Source: Entophlyctis helioformis
Taxonomy: Eukaryota; Chytridiomycota; Chytridiomycetes; Chytridiales; Chytriomycetaceae
Direction of reading: 5' to 3'
NCBI GenBank assembly: GCA_025526915.1
Contig: JAHLKH010000051.1
Span: 62,001 to 126,000 of the forward strand
Length of the DNA stretch: 64,000 nucleotides
Shown: positions 32,521 through 42,610 of the stretch, in pieces
How positions within the stretch are numbered: the stretch's first letter is position 1
Layout: every line of letters begins with the position of its first letter
Made by a program: the position numbers and the translations under genes
The notes under the pieces: generated by a model
What the model was told of the DNA's origin: nothing
Databases searched by the model: none
Seen by the model: only the letters and a program-made list of their open reading frames with translations

Positions 32521-33891
32521 TCAGTGCTGGGCGGGGCCCTCGACAGACGGGCCGGCGGTGTTGGGGCCTGCGGCAGGGGTCGGGGCAGCAGGCACAACGC
32601 CAAGCCCGCGCAGGGCTGCGACCAGATCGGACATGTTCACCGAGTGCAACTGCGCAGGGCGACGGTTTGGGAAACGGAACGTCGACCGGCAGTGTGGACG
32701 GTGCTGGCCCACGCCATGGCAGGTGAAACAGGTGTTGCGCTCCTCAGCCGACTGGCGGTGACGTGGTCGGCTGGCTGGCATAAACGATGACGATGACGGT
32801 GACGATGACGACGCCACAGGGTTGGCTTGGTGGAACACGACGCCTTCCATCGGGGTGGCGCCAGTCGCGCCTCGAGACGCCACCGAAGGGAGCGGGCCGC
32901 CGCGGAAGATGTCGTCCAGACCGCGGACGAACTCGCAGAGCTCGGGGAACGACATTGCGGCACGGCGCAGCTCACGACGCACCTCGATGGCGTAGGACTC
33001 CGAGAGGCCGCGCACCATCGTATCGGTGAGGAACTCGTCGTTGGCGGCGATGTCGAGGCCGCTTGCAAGGGACTCGAAGCGCGAAACGTAGGTGGTGCCA
33101 GTGGCGTCGCCCTGTGACACTTTGACGAGGGCGTCCTTGATGCGGCTGAGCGCCGCAGCCGGCAGGAACGTGGCGCGGAAATCGGCGAGAAACTCCGCGC
33201 GGCGGACGCCACCAAAGCGGCTGACGTGGCGCACCAGCCACTGGCCCGCGGCGCCAATGAGCGCCGGGTGCAGAAGCGCCTCGAGCTCATCCTCGCTTGC
33301 ATGCGCGTACAACTTGAAGAACTGCTCCAGGCGTCGTTGGAAGTCTGTGGCCGCCTCGAGTTGGTTTGCCACACCGGCGAAAGTCCCGAGCGTGAACTTG
33401 CGTCGGACCTCGCGGCTCACGTCGTCCGCTGGACGGCCCGGGGCGGCTGTCGACGGACCGGCTTGTGGCGGGGCGACCGGCAGCGGCGCGACCGGCGGCT
33501 GATACATGGTGGCTCCAAACTCGGCGGCCGCGGCGATGATACTAGCTGGCGCGGCGTCGGGCAGCCTCGTGGCACGCCAAGCGGCAGCGGCGACCGCTTG
33601 CAGAAACGCCGAGGGCGTGGCTCCGGCGACCATCGATGCGGTGGCCGCGACGGACTGGGCGCTGGCGTTCTGGGCTTGCGAGGCACCCAGCAGCGCGTTC
33701 ACAATAAACGCAAGTTGCGTCTCCACTGGACTGTTGACTGAAACAGTCGCGGCATCGACCCTCGTGGTGGATGCGATCTCGTTGTCCACGCCAGCGGCTC
33801 CTCCTTGAGCGGCGGCGGCTCCTCTGCCAGCACCGGCCTGATTGCCCTGTGCGGCGTCCTGCGGGTTTCCTTCGCTACTGAACACTGTCAT
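32521..33891 (-). CDS. gag: Ty3-type Gag (capsid/nucleocapsid)
   Basis: 456 residues from an ATG at 33891 that begins only a few bases after the primer-binding site. The Ala/Gln-rich N-terminus is followed by a capsid region rich in short helices (RRLEQFFKLYAHASEDELEA, FRATFLPAAALSRIKDALVK). A nucleocapsid zinc knuckle lies near the C-terminus (CFTCHGVGQHRPHC). Its spacing is C-x2-C-x5-H-x3-C, not the standard C-x2-C-x4-H-x4-C, so its zinc binding is uncertain. It ends at UGA followed by CGG. Confidence 0.9.
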   Translation of the reverse strand: MTVFSSEGNPQDAAQGNQAGAGRGAAAAQGGAAGVDNEIASTTRVDAATVSVNSPVETQLAFIVNALLGASQAQNASAQSVAATASMVAGATPSAFLQAVAAAAWRATRLPDAAPASIIAAAAEFGATMYQPPVAPLPVAPPQAGPSTAAPGRPADDVSREVRRKFTLGTFAGVANQLEAATDFQRRLEQFFKLYAHASEDELEALLHPALIGAAGQWLVRHVSRFGGVRRAEFLADFRATFLPAAALSRIKDALVKVSQGDATGTTYVSRFESLASGLDIAANDEFLTDTMVRGLSESYAIEVRRELRRAAMSFPELCEFVRGLDDIFRGGPLPSVASRGATGATPMEGVVFHQANPVASSSSPSSSSFMPASRPRHRQSAEERNTCFTCHGVGQHRPHCRSTFRFPNRRPAQLHSVNMSDLVAALRGLGVVPAAPTPAAGPNTAGPSVEGPAQH

Positions 33892-33896
33892 ACTTT

Positions 33897-33909
33897 CCCA
33901 GTGCTACCA
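33897..33909 (-). other. primer-binding site, initiator-Met tRNA type
   Basis: Two bases inside the 5' LTR the element strand reads TGGTAGCACTGGG. TGGTAGC is complementary to a tRNA 3' end GCTACCA, as used by yeast Ty elements that prime with initiator methionine tRNA. Identity of the primer beyond the first bases is inference. Confidence 0.7.
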
Positions 33910-33911
33910 GT

Positions 33912-34168
33912 TGTAGCGGGCCAAGTCTGTGCAGTCGGTCAGATACGCTTAGAGCCGACTGCACGCAGGGCAAGGCACGCTTTAAGTACGCGGCCTAACA
34001 CACTCGACATGAGGCAACAGCCCGAAACAACTTGTGGCGTCTAGGCGCGCCCCAACTGTGGGTTGCGCCCCTCGGCCGAATGGCCGAGTCTCATGTCCAA
34101 TCCTGAGACATCGAGAGGCGCATCCCCCTGGAGGCGATCCACCGAGCTAGGCGGCTGAGCCCGTAACA
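33912..34168 (-). repeat. Ty3-type 5' LTR
   Basis: 257 bp, same ends as the other LTR, single difference at 33931. It lies next to the duplicated flank that continues the left arm of the inverted duplication. Confidence 0.95.
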
Positions 34169-34750
34169 ACCTTGAACTGCGCACGTGCAACATATTCAGT
34201 GGATGCTGCCAACATCGCCAATCACTTCAAACCTACGCACAGTCCCTGCATGAGCCTCCAGTTGGCCTCGATGGCGCCTGCGTGGCTTGGCATCTTGCAG
34301 AGACTGCCATCCCCTTGTGTCTGCCCGTGCTGGACTGACCTGCCACTTGAACTGCCACTTGAACTGCCACTTGAACTGCATGCTGCACTGGATCCAGACG
34401 AGTGCCACAGACTGGCCAACCGTGTTGCCTGCGTCCAACGGCAGACGCGCGCCACTTCGCCGTCTGCACTCACAGCTGTTGGTCTTGCATGCGTCTGTGT
34501 GCGGCGGGCTGGACAGTCGAATGCAGTCAATGCGGCATGTCCACCTTCAGCCGCAAGTCATGGCAGCCATGCGGCCATATGAATGCACACAGTGGCAGAT
34601 CCTGCAAGCGCGGCCATGCAAGCAGGCGCCTGCTCGTGTCGGATGTCACTAGTGCCGCTGAGCTTGCCCACACAGATCAACTTGGGCAATATGCTTGCAA
34701 ATTCATTGACAGATCTTCAAAACAAACAGACGAGCAGACCACATGTACGC

Positions 34751-37384
34751 TTAGGTTCTGTTAGGGCCAACAGCAACCGAGAAGGCAGAGATCGTGGCAC
34801 CAACAACGTTGACGCCACCGTCGGAAACAAAGCGGAGCGAGAGCGTGAACTTCTCCGACGTGGTGGTGACCGAGAAGGTCTGGTCAATGGTCGCCTTGCC
34901 AGAGATGCCAGGAACCTGCTGACCGGTCTCGCCGTTGATCGACTTGATCAGGGGAATGCCAGAAGCACCGTCGGCGGCAATGTAGTTGAGGTACAGGTAG
35001 TCGTAGTCGGGCTCAGAGTTGACAGTCGCCTTGAGAGTGACCGAGAGAGTTGTGCCGACGGGAGCAGTGAAGAACGTCACAATGTCCGTGTCGACGTTGT
35101 CAAGGTATGAGGTGCCGTCTCCGATGACCCACTTGTCGCCAACCTTGTTCCAGCCGAGAGCCGGGTTGCCGACAGCGATGCCGGCGTTGTAGACGCCGAC
35201 AGCGGGGCCGGTCTTGAGGTCCCACGTGTACGGCTTGGTGGCATCGATGCGGTCAGCATCCTTGGCAAGCGTGCGCACGTAGCGCTGGGCCTTGACAACC
35301 TGCTTGCCGTTGGCCTTGCCGAGGACGGTGAGCTGGGCGTTGCCGAGTCCAGAGCCGGTCGAAGCGACCTTGACGGGGAAGACGCGCTTGCCGCCAACGT
35401 CCGAGAACATGTCGACACGGCGAGCAATGCGCTTGCCGGCAGGCGTCTGGATGAGGATCTCGTTCAAGCCGGCGATCTCGGGAGCAAAGTTGAAGGGGCC
35501 AAGGGCGTCAAACGCAATGGGCGAGCTGGCAAAGTGGAGCGCGTTCTGGCCAGTCTTGGCACCGCGACGAGCGAGTTCATCGGCGATACGATCAAACTGC
35601 GTGTTCTTGGGACCCTTGGCGGCAATGTCCTCGCGAGTGGGCAGGACAATAATGTCGGTGGGGACACCGCTGTCCTCGATGAGCTTGCCGAGCGCCTTGC
35701 CGGTGCGAACGGTTTGGCGGATACCAACGCGCATGGACGAAGCAAGGTCGCCGAGCACGTCAGTGTAGGGGAGGGGCACAAAGTCGTCGTTCTTGAGGAA
35801 GTTGGAGACGGCGACCAGGTTCTTGTGCTCGAGCACGTTGGCACCACCACCGCCGGTGGCCGAGTCCTCACCGAAGATGATACCAATGTCGGTGTTCTGG
35901 ATGTTGGCAGACAGGAGCTCACAAGCCGAGAAGCAGTCACCGTCCGTGAGGAGACCGATGGGTCTGACGTACGCGTGGCCGATCTGGTTGGCCTCGGCCA
36001 TGGTGCCAAAGTAGCCGAGCTCGGTGTACTTGGAGCCGGGCTTGGTCTTCTCGTACGCCTGACGGAACGAGTCCGAGGGAGAGTAGGGGTCGACAAACAG
36101 ACGCTTCATGATCTCCTTGTAGAGGTAGCGGGCACCCATGGGGTCGTGGTCGGCCTGGAAGAGCTGCGGGATGCCGTCGGCGTACGAGATGAGACCGCCA
36201 CCGTTGCCGCGCATATCAAAGAGGATGGCGTTGGTGTCCTTGAGCTCGTTGGAGAGGAGACCGTGCATGATCGTGAGTGCGAGCTGGTCGTTGAGGGCAC
36301 CGCTGGGATCCCTGGGCTCAAAGTCGTCCATGCGGATGATGCCGAGGTTCTTGCCCTGGGGGTCGTAGATGCCCCACGAGAGGCCAGAGATGTCCGTCTC
36401 GGTGGTGGTGACGGGGCCGATCTTGCCGCCCTTGGGATGCTCGAGGAGAGCCTTGAGCGGGTTGCTGTGCACGGCCATCGGGGTCTTGAGGTAGTCGATC
36501 TTGGGCTTGGCAGATGCAGAGACGGTGGCACCCGTCTCGACAGCGCGGCCAGACTCAACCTGAGCGGGAGCGAACTTGGGGCCAGACGGCATGAGCGCAG
36601 AGGTCTTGGCCCAGCAGTCGTCGTTGCGGAGCGACACAAAGGGCATGGTGACGGTGTACTGCTGGCCGGTGGTGGCGGACTTGAGCACGAACGTGTTCTC
36701 GTCGCGGCTGGGCAGCTCGTTGTACGCGCCAGAGATACCGGTCATCGAGTAGAGAGCGCTGCGGCGACCGCCGGCCTCGCCAGCACCGCCAGTGAGCCAC
36801 TGGTTGTCGCGGGTAGTAGTCCTCAAACGACTGGCCGTTGAACGACACGAGCTCGTCACCGACCGAGATCTTGGACAGACCGTCCTTGTTGATGTCGAGG
36901 ACGGGCTTGCGGGAAGTGAAACGGCTGACGATGGGGGTGCGCTTGCCGTCGACCTCGGCAAAGGTGAACACGACACCGGTGGCAGCAGTGAAGCAGCGGT
37001 AGGGGCCAGAGTTGACGTAGTTGGTGCTGGAGGCGCAAGGAGCGCGGCGGAACGGTGGTCAGATACGGAGAATTTGCGTGGAGGAGCAGAAGAGTCCATG
37101 CGGCACACGCGGCACGCGGCACGAGCCGCACGAGCCCACACCGGCGGAAGCAACACAACAGACGGCACAGACGGCAGCAGACGGAACAGCGACTTACTGG
37201 CCGTCACGGAAGTTGGCAAAGGCGTTGGCGTAGGTCAAGTGGAGCTCGGCCTCGGTGACGTTGGCGAGCTTGGCACGGACAGCGGCGAGCTTGGGGAAGG
37301 GGTCGACGGGCGAGCCGGCGGGGTAGTAGGTCTGCTTGGACTCGAAGTTGACCCAGGTCTGGTGTGTGCACCGCGACAGGTGGG

Positions 37385-37416
<32 letters not shown>

Positions 37417-37636
37417 TGGGCAGCGGCGTAAGGCGCAGGACAAACACATGAGGTGACGGTGACGTTGGACGTACCGACAGGAGACGCTCGACCTGCGTGG
37501 CCGTGGTTTCCTTCTGAGCAGCAGTGAGCGGCAGGAAGACGTGCGAGGCACGGTCGTCCTTGATGGGCTTGCCCGAGAACTGGGCCGAGGCGCCGGCAGC
37601 GAGCACGGCAACAGAGAGGAGCGAGAAGGCGACCAT
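34751..37636 (-). CDS. secreted S41-type serine peptidase-like protein, with a frame break
   Basis: Exons 37636-37475, 37358-37198 and 37026-34751. A signal peptide MVAFSLLSVAVLAAGASAQ starts it, so it is probably secreted or periplasmic-like. The S41 (C-terminal processing peptidase) fold is visible: FANFRDGHTNYVNSGPYRCF, a PDZ-like stretch (GLSKISVGDELVSFNGQSF), and the core ILFDMRGNGGGLI, then LTDGDCFSACELLSA with the likely nucleophile Ser. A beta-rich C-terminal region of about 250 residues follows. One base too many breaks the frame near 36811-36813 (GGG run): removing one base joins SFNGQSFEDYY to RDNQWLTGGAG. I infer a sequence error or a recent lesion. Both sides are otherwise open, about 865 residues. 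Confidence 0.78.
37384..37416. repeat. CAGG tetranucleotide repeat in intron 1 of the S41 gene
   Basis: About eight tandem CAGG units (plus strand), entirely inside an intron. Likely to vary in length. Confidence 0.85.
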
Positions 37637-38171
37637 CTTGACTGTAGGTCTATGCGGATGCGGCCACACACAGCGGGGGGATCGCTCACCTTTAAGGCGC
37701 ACGGCTGCCTGCTGTGATGCGCATTGCTGTGAGCTGTCTTGCCATGCGTCCGACCACGTGTGACAACCTCGTGTCTGAACACAAGACACATCTGCATCAC
37801 CATATTTGGTAAAATTGCAGCTCGGCGATAACGCCACTCTGTGAGGGGTAGGCCGCCCCCCTTTCCGGCAATGCTGCCGTGAGGAGCGGCTGGGCAACGG
37901 GAAGCAGTGCGGGACGATAACTCAGCAGCGAGAAGCAGTGCGAGGTGACTGTGCGGCGACTGACCCGCCGCCAGGTCGACGACAGCGACAGTCTGCGCTC
38001 TTCAGTCGTCGACGCTGATGCATGCCGCTCGCAGTCAGCCTCCACCATCAACAGACGGCAAGCAGGTGGTCACCATGTGTCGTCCACGTGGTTTTCATTC
38101 CACGAGGTTTGGACGAGCAGCAAGCAATTGCCGGCTTTCGAGCCGAAGCGGCGCGGCTGCTTCTGCCGGCT
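37637..38171. other. intergenic region, no gene seen
   Basis: About 535 bp between two minus-strand genes. It should hold the S41 promoter on its left part and the 3' region of the seven-helix gene on its right. No RNA, repeat or convincing reading frame is visible. Confidence 0.5.
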
Positions 38172-39068
38172 TCAACGACAGCCAACCCCAAAACGAGCCG
38201 CGGACGTGGACTGACTGCTGCTTGGATGCGCTGGCGATGACGGAGGAGTAACCAAGGCCGAGTTCTTGGTGGTTCCCGTTTGGCTATGCTCTTTGATCTT
38301 GGCTTCGATGAGCGAGTCTCGCAGCAGGTTGGAGAAGACGTCCGTCAGGAAGATGCGAAAGGCAAAGAAGATGGTGTACCACGACCAGTACGGGTCATTG
38401 CCCGTTGCAAACACTGTGATCTTGAGCACCGAGAGGGCGAGGATGCAGCATAGACATACAATCGACATGTAGAAGAAGCGTGGCTTGACCAGCTCGATGT
38501 GCAAGATCGACTGCTGCAGAGTCTGGTTGAGTACGTAGAGTCTGTACAGCAGCACGCAGTCAAACACGGATGCAAACAGGTCGGTCGCGGCATACAGCGA
38601 CGCGCCAAAGTCGTACTCCTTCGAACTCGTCATCACGGGACCGTTTGGCGCCGTCACGTACAATCCATATCCCAATGGACCCAGACTCAGCACCTGCAGA
38701 CTGACGACGAGATACCACAGCTCGGGCTTATCTTGCCAGACCGACACCGTGCGATAGTACGTGAACCACAGAACGAGCGAGCGGGAAACATAATCCGTCG
38801 ACCACGAAATAGGCCCAAAGACATACAATGCGACGGGCGACCGGTTGCCGAACAGCTTGAGCCCAAAGAACAAGGACGACAGCCACCAGCAAACAGACGC
38901 GAAGAAGGGCATTCTGCCGATACGAGCATTCGAGTAGAGGTGGTGGGATGTCAGGGCTATGTAGACGGAGCAGATGAATGCCACCGTGCTCGAAAACTTG
39001 TTGGACTCGATGAAGCTCAAGCGGAACGCCAGAAACGAGGCTTCGGCTGGATCAACCGTCGCGTTCAT
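38172..39068 (-). CDS. seven-helix membrane protein, unknown
   Basis: A single exon of 298 residues from the ATG at 39068 (MNATVDPAEASFLAF). I count seven hydrophobic segments: FSSTVAFICSVYIALTSHHL, MPFFASVCWWLSSLFFGLKL, around YVFGPISWSTDYV, LWYLVVSLQVLSLGPLGYGLY, LYAATDLFASVFDCVLLY, FFYMSIVCLCCILALSVLKI and WYTIFFAFRIFLTDVFSNLL. A short N-terminus with a sequon and a Ser/Pro-rich C-terminal tail would suit a G-protein-coupled receptor topology, but no receptor family motif is seen. Upstream in-frame ATGs at 39149-39179 would lengthen it. The neighbouring ankyrin-type gene ends 184 bp away. Confidence 0.65.
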   Translation of the reverse strand: MNATVDPAEASFLAFRLSFIESNKFSSTVAFICSVYIALTSHHLYSNARIGRMPFFASVCWWLSSLFFGLKLFGNRSPVALYVFGPISWSTDYVSRSLVLWFTYYRTVSVWQDKPELWYLVVSLQVLSLGPLGYGLYVTAPNGPVMTSSKEYDFGASLYAATDLFASVFDCVLLYRLYVLNQTLQQSILHIELVKPRFFYMSIVCLCCILALSVLKITVFATGNDPYWSWYTIFFAFRIFLTDVFSNLLRDSLIEAKIKEHSQTGTTKNSALVTPPSSPAHPSSSQSTSAARFGVGCR

Positions 39069-39735
39069 GTCGCGGGGGGCGTTGTGGATAGTGGAAGCGC
39101 TCGTTGCGGTGAATGTCGGGCAAAGCGCGTCGGACCAGGTTATGGCCATCAGCTTGGCGCATTGCATGACCCAATGCATCAAACACGTGCATGACTGCAA
39201 CAGACGTCAAGGCGGCGAGAAAGCGCATGTATTGGAATGCATTGGATGGCGCTACCCGCGCGGATTAGCGTTCAGCCAGTCGATGATGTAGCCATGCCCA
39301 TTACGGATAGCGCGCTCGGCGCCGTAGTCATTGAACCCCTCGGTGCGGTTGGCGTGCAGCCACTGCACCACCTCAAAGTGGCCATTCTCGGCCGCAAGGT
39401 CCATGGCGCGGGCCGTGCATTCATAGCCGCGTTGATGCAGCCACACCAGCATATCCAGACGCCCACGCTCAGCAGCGCCGTTCATCATCAGATGAGAGTA
39501 GTACGGGCATCGCGCAGCATGCATCGTCGGCACAATCTCGAAATGGCCGCGCTGTGCTGCCAAGTCCATCGCCCTTGTGCCTCGCATCGTGGAGTAGCTG
39601 CGTAGACGGATCCGGCGTTTGGCGGCGAGGTGCTTGAGCAGAGCCGCATGGCCGCCGAGGATGGCATGCCAGCCAAGAGCGATCGGGTACTCCATGTCGA
39701 GCAGATCGAACCAGCAGTGGCGCATGGGGACCTGG

Positions 39736-39881
39736 AATCAACGATCTTAGCTCAGGTAAGGAGGGATCAGACCACAAGAAGATAGCTTAATTCTATGGAA
39801 AGAACGCAAGAGCCACAACGCGAAGCCACAGATCCCAGTCACGTGATCTTGGCTGCGGAATACAACGAGAAGCGTTGATAC
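39736..39881 (-). repeat. TRIM/LARD 3' LTR (146 bp)
   Basis: Identical to the copy at 42465-42610. Contains GTCACGTGAT near 39838, a CACGTG motif. Confidence 0.85.
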
Positions 39882-40814
39882 CTCCTTTTCCTGGGTGCCG
39901 TGGAACCAACCGAGACATATTTCGGCAACGGACTGCCGATGAGGTGACCACAACAAGACGCGGTAGAGGCTTTGGAGGAGACGGCTGGCTAGAAGCGACG
40001 GGTATAACGGCCCGGACGGACGCGGCAGACGTGCAGACCAAGAGACGGAATGGATAGAATGGCCAGAATGGACACAACCAGGAGATTGGTACGGGTAGAG
40101 TGGACGCGATGGAAGAGCCAGGAGATCGAAAGAAGAGATTGTGGTGGACCAGGAGGATGCAGCGTGGCGTGGCGTTACGCGGTGGAATGAGACGGTGTGA
40201 CATGGCGCAGAGCGACGTGGCGCGACAAGACGGACGCGTCGGAAGAGGCCAGAGACGGAGAGCCGAGACGAGAGGAAGACTGGAAGTGCACAGCGTGTGG
40301 AACGACGCCAAGTACAATGGATAGCAGCACGGCCGGCGTCGCCTTGTCTGGCGTGAGGATTGCGACCTTGTACTCGCTCTGGGGGTCTGCCGCGACGCGC
40401 ACCAACGCGTTGCCACGGCCTGTCCTTGGTAGTGGGCTCGCAGCATCCATGGAGATCTGCTGGAACGGTACTTGGGCGTGCACCACGGGACATGAGCGGC
40501 GTGGACACTTGATGACGGAGCTCAGCGTCCTTGTGTGCCAGGCTCCAGAAGTGGACTCTACTCTTGCCACTCCGACGGCCGAGGCGTTGAGGAGCGACCA
40601 ACTGCCGTGCGGCAACACGCAGACTCGGTGGAGGATGATGGTATGCGATCTGTTGCCCATTGCAGGTCGTGAGTTGGAGTATGTGACATGACGGATGGAC
40701 TATGGGACACGGCCTGGTGCACAGCCAGGGAGGATGGGCTGGCAGGAGGAACATGATGTGATGGAAGGACTGTCACATGACGGGCGCCACCCGCGACAGC
40801 AGGCCGTGAGTAGA

Positions 40815-41625
40815 TCAATCCCGTGGTCCTGCCTTGGCAATGCCACGCATAGCCGACCAGCGGTATGGTGCGTGTGGGACGACCCCACATCGCCACCCTA
40901 ATACCGGGCGGGAGTGACCGGCGCACAAGTCAATCCCATGGTCCTGCATTGGCACGCGCCAACACAGCCGACCAGCGGTATGGTGCGTGTGAGGATTCCA
41001 CATCTGACACCCTAATACCGACGCGGGGGTGACCGGCGCACGAATCAATCCCGTGGTCCTGCCTTGGCACTGCCACGCATAGCCGACCGGTGGCAGGGTG
41101 TGTGGGAGGATTCCACATCGACACCCTACAGCGACGCGGGATGACCGCAACACGCCGCCTGCTGCCCAGGGGTCGCAGATTGTGCACAGTGGAGGAGACG
41201 GTGTGGTATGGAGAGTGCCATGACGCGCGCCACCCGCGACAGCAGGCCGTGAGTAGATCAATCGCGTGGTCCTGCCTTGGTAATGCCACGCATAGCCGAC
41301 CAGCGGTATGGTGCGTGTGGGACGACCCCACATCGCCACCCTAATACCGGGCGGGAGTGACCGGCGCACAAGTCAATCCCGTGGTCCTGCATTGGCACGC
41401 GCCAACACAGCCGACCAGCGGCAAGGTGCGTGTGAGGATTCCACATCTTACACCCTATACCGACGCGGGGTTGACCGGCGCACGAATCAATCCCGTGGTC
41501 CTGCCTTGGCACTGCCACGCATAGCCGACCAGCGATATGGTGCGTGTGAGGATTCCACATCTTACACCCTATACCGACGCGCGGGATGACCGCAACACGC
41601 CGCCTGCTGCCCAGGGGTGGCAGAT
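40815..41625. repeat. nested tandem repeats inside the non-autonomous element
   Basis: A unit of about 115 bp starting TCAATCCCGTGGTCCTGC recurs at 40815, 40930, 41045, 41258, 41373 and 41487. The first three and the last three form two larger blocks about 443 bp apart. Units differ by small substitutions. They encode no convincing protein. Confidence 0.85.
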
Positions 41626-42464
41626 CGCGAGGGGCGACGGAGGTATGGGACGTGGAAGCAACAACAGTAGACGGAAGGCGGTACCAGAGACAGAGACTGT
41701 AACAGAGCACAGGCAGATGCACGGCGAACCCACTACTTAACGGGGAATTGCGGACAAGAGACCGTCGTCTGTGCGAGTGTTGCTGAGGCTGGCCAAGATC
41801 CGATGAGCCTGCTGACGCGGCTGACGGCATGCCGATCTGGGCGAACGAGGCATGGTATGGTGGCATGATGTGCGGGAGCGTGGGGTGACGGCTTGGTGAC
41901 ACTGGTGGTCGGCAATCCATGCGACCGAGGAGGGATCACAGAGACCGCGCTGCTGCGTGGCGGCCGGGAGTGAGGGACGGAATCATGCGCATTGGCGAAC
42001 GCATTCGTGGATAGGATGTGACATCCATGCGAGCTGTGCGAGGCAGACCGTGACGGCCAGTGCCTTTGTTGACACCGTGACGGGCAGGCCGACCTGCGTG
42101 GCAGGGCCTGGGAGGAGGCTATATGGGAGCGGAGCAGGAATATGGCCGTGAGGCGTGTCTGGGTGGCACGGTGGCACAGCGGCATGCCAGAGGCAGCGGG
42201 GCAGACCGACGAGAACCATATCACACTTATCTTTTGGCAGCAGCAGCCACATGGCACGGCTGAGCAGGGAGGACGACGGCGGCACCGATGGGAACACATG
42301 TCTGGCCGCTCTGACAGGGACAACTTGCTATGCGATGGCGGGAGGGCGAGGGAGCATACCGTCCACCGCAAGAGAGGCCAACGGACACAAGCAATCGCTA
42401 CTCGGGCGGCCTGGAGATGGCCTTGGCTGCGGGTCGTATCAATAGGATTCCGAGAAGTCGGACC

Positions 42465-42610
42465 AATCAACGATCTTAGCTCAGGTAAGGAGGGATCAGA
42501 CCACAAGAAGATAGCTTAATTCTATGGAAAGAACGCAAGAGCCACAACGCGAAGCCACAGATCCCAGTCACGTGATCTTGGCTGCGGAATACAACGAGAA
42601 GCGTTGATAC
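42465..42610 (-). repeat. TRIM/LARD 5' LTR (146 bp)
   Basis: Direct repeat identical to 39736-39881; the neighbouring CTGG is the target duplication. Next to it the minus strand carries the proposed primer site (about 42448-42466). Confidence 0.85.

Larger units (their letters stand above)
28498..34168 (-). mobile_element. complete Ty3-type LTR retrotransposon at a tRNA gene
   Basis: The element is 5,671 bp in minus orientation with two 257-bp LTRs (28498-28754 and 33912-34168). On the element strand each begins TGTTACGGGC and ends CCGCTACA, i.e. TG...CA, and they differ at one position (28517 versus 33931). A primer-binding site, Gag, protease-RT-RNaseH-integrase and a polypurine tract are all in place. 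Order of the enzymes (integrase last) is Ty3/Metaviridae type. Flanks give a 3-bp duplication (ACC). The unoccupied site is preserved at about 51.34 kb. No chromodomain is present. Confidence 0.95.
26877..34648 (+). repeat. inverted segmental duplication, left arm (interrupted by two transposons)
   Basis: After removing the LINE (27114-28339) and the Ty3 element (28498-34168), what remains is about 0.9 kb. It matches the reverse complement of 50868-51768 at high identity with scattered substitutions. The arm includes the 3' end of the PPxY membrane protein gene, the tRNA-Gly gene and, from 34169, sequence with three tandem 12-bp units (CACTTGAACTGC). The two arms bracket about 16 kb in inverted orientation. 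Beyond 34648 to the S41 gene (100 bp) nothing is seen. Confidence 0.88.
39736..42609 (-). mobile_element. non-autonomous LTR retroelement (TRIM/LARD-like)
   Basis: Two 146-bp direct repeats (39736-39881 and 42465-42610, counting one flanking base) are identical as far as I can read and carry inverted ends ATCAACG/CGTTGAT. On the minus strand the sequence after the 5' LTR reads TGGTCCGACTTCTCGGA, a plausible tRNA-derived primer site, and AGGAAAAGGAGG lies just before the 3' LTR as a polypurine tract. A 4-bp target duplication (CTGG on plus, CCAG on minus) flanks it. No reverse transcriptase, Gag or integrase is present inside, so mobilisation must depend on another element. Confidence 0.85.

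Noticed and set aside
35534..36841. 435-codon plus-strand frame opposite the S41 peptidase
   Set aside because: Antisense shadow of the peptidase coding frame; Val/Glu/Gly-rich composition typical of such shadows.
39747..40754. 335-codon minus-strand frame in the non-autonomous element
   Set aside because: It crosses the LTR boundary, has no retroviral or other motif and its composition follows repeat sequence. Not called a gene.
40815..41625. Regular repeats resembling a CRISPR array
   Set aside because: Units are about 115 bp, contiguous and without unique spacers, and this is a eukaryotic genome.
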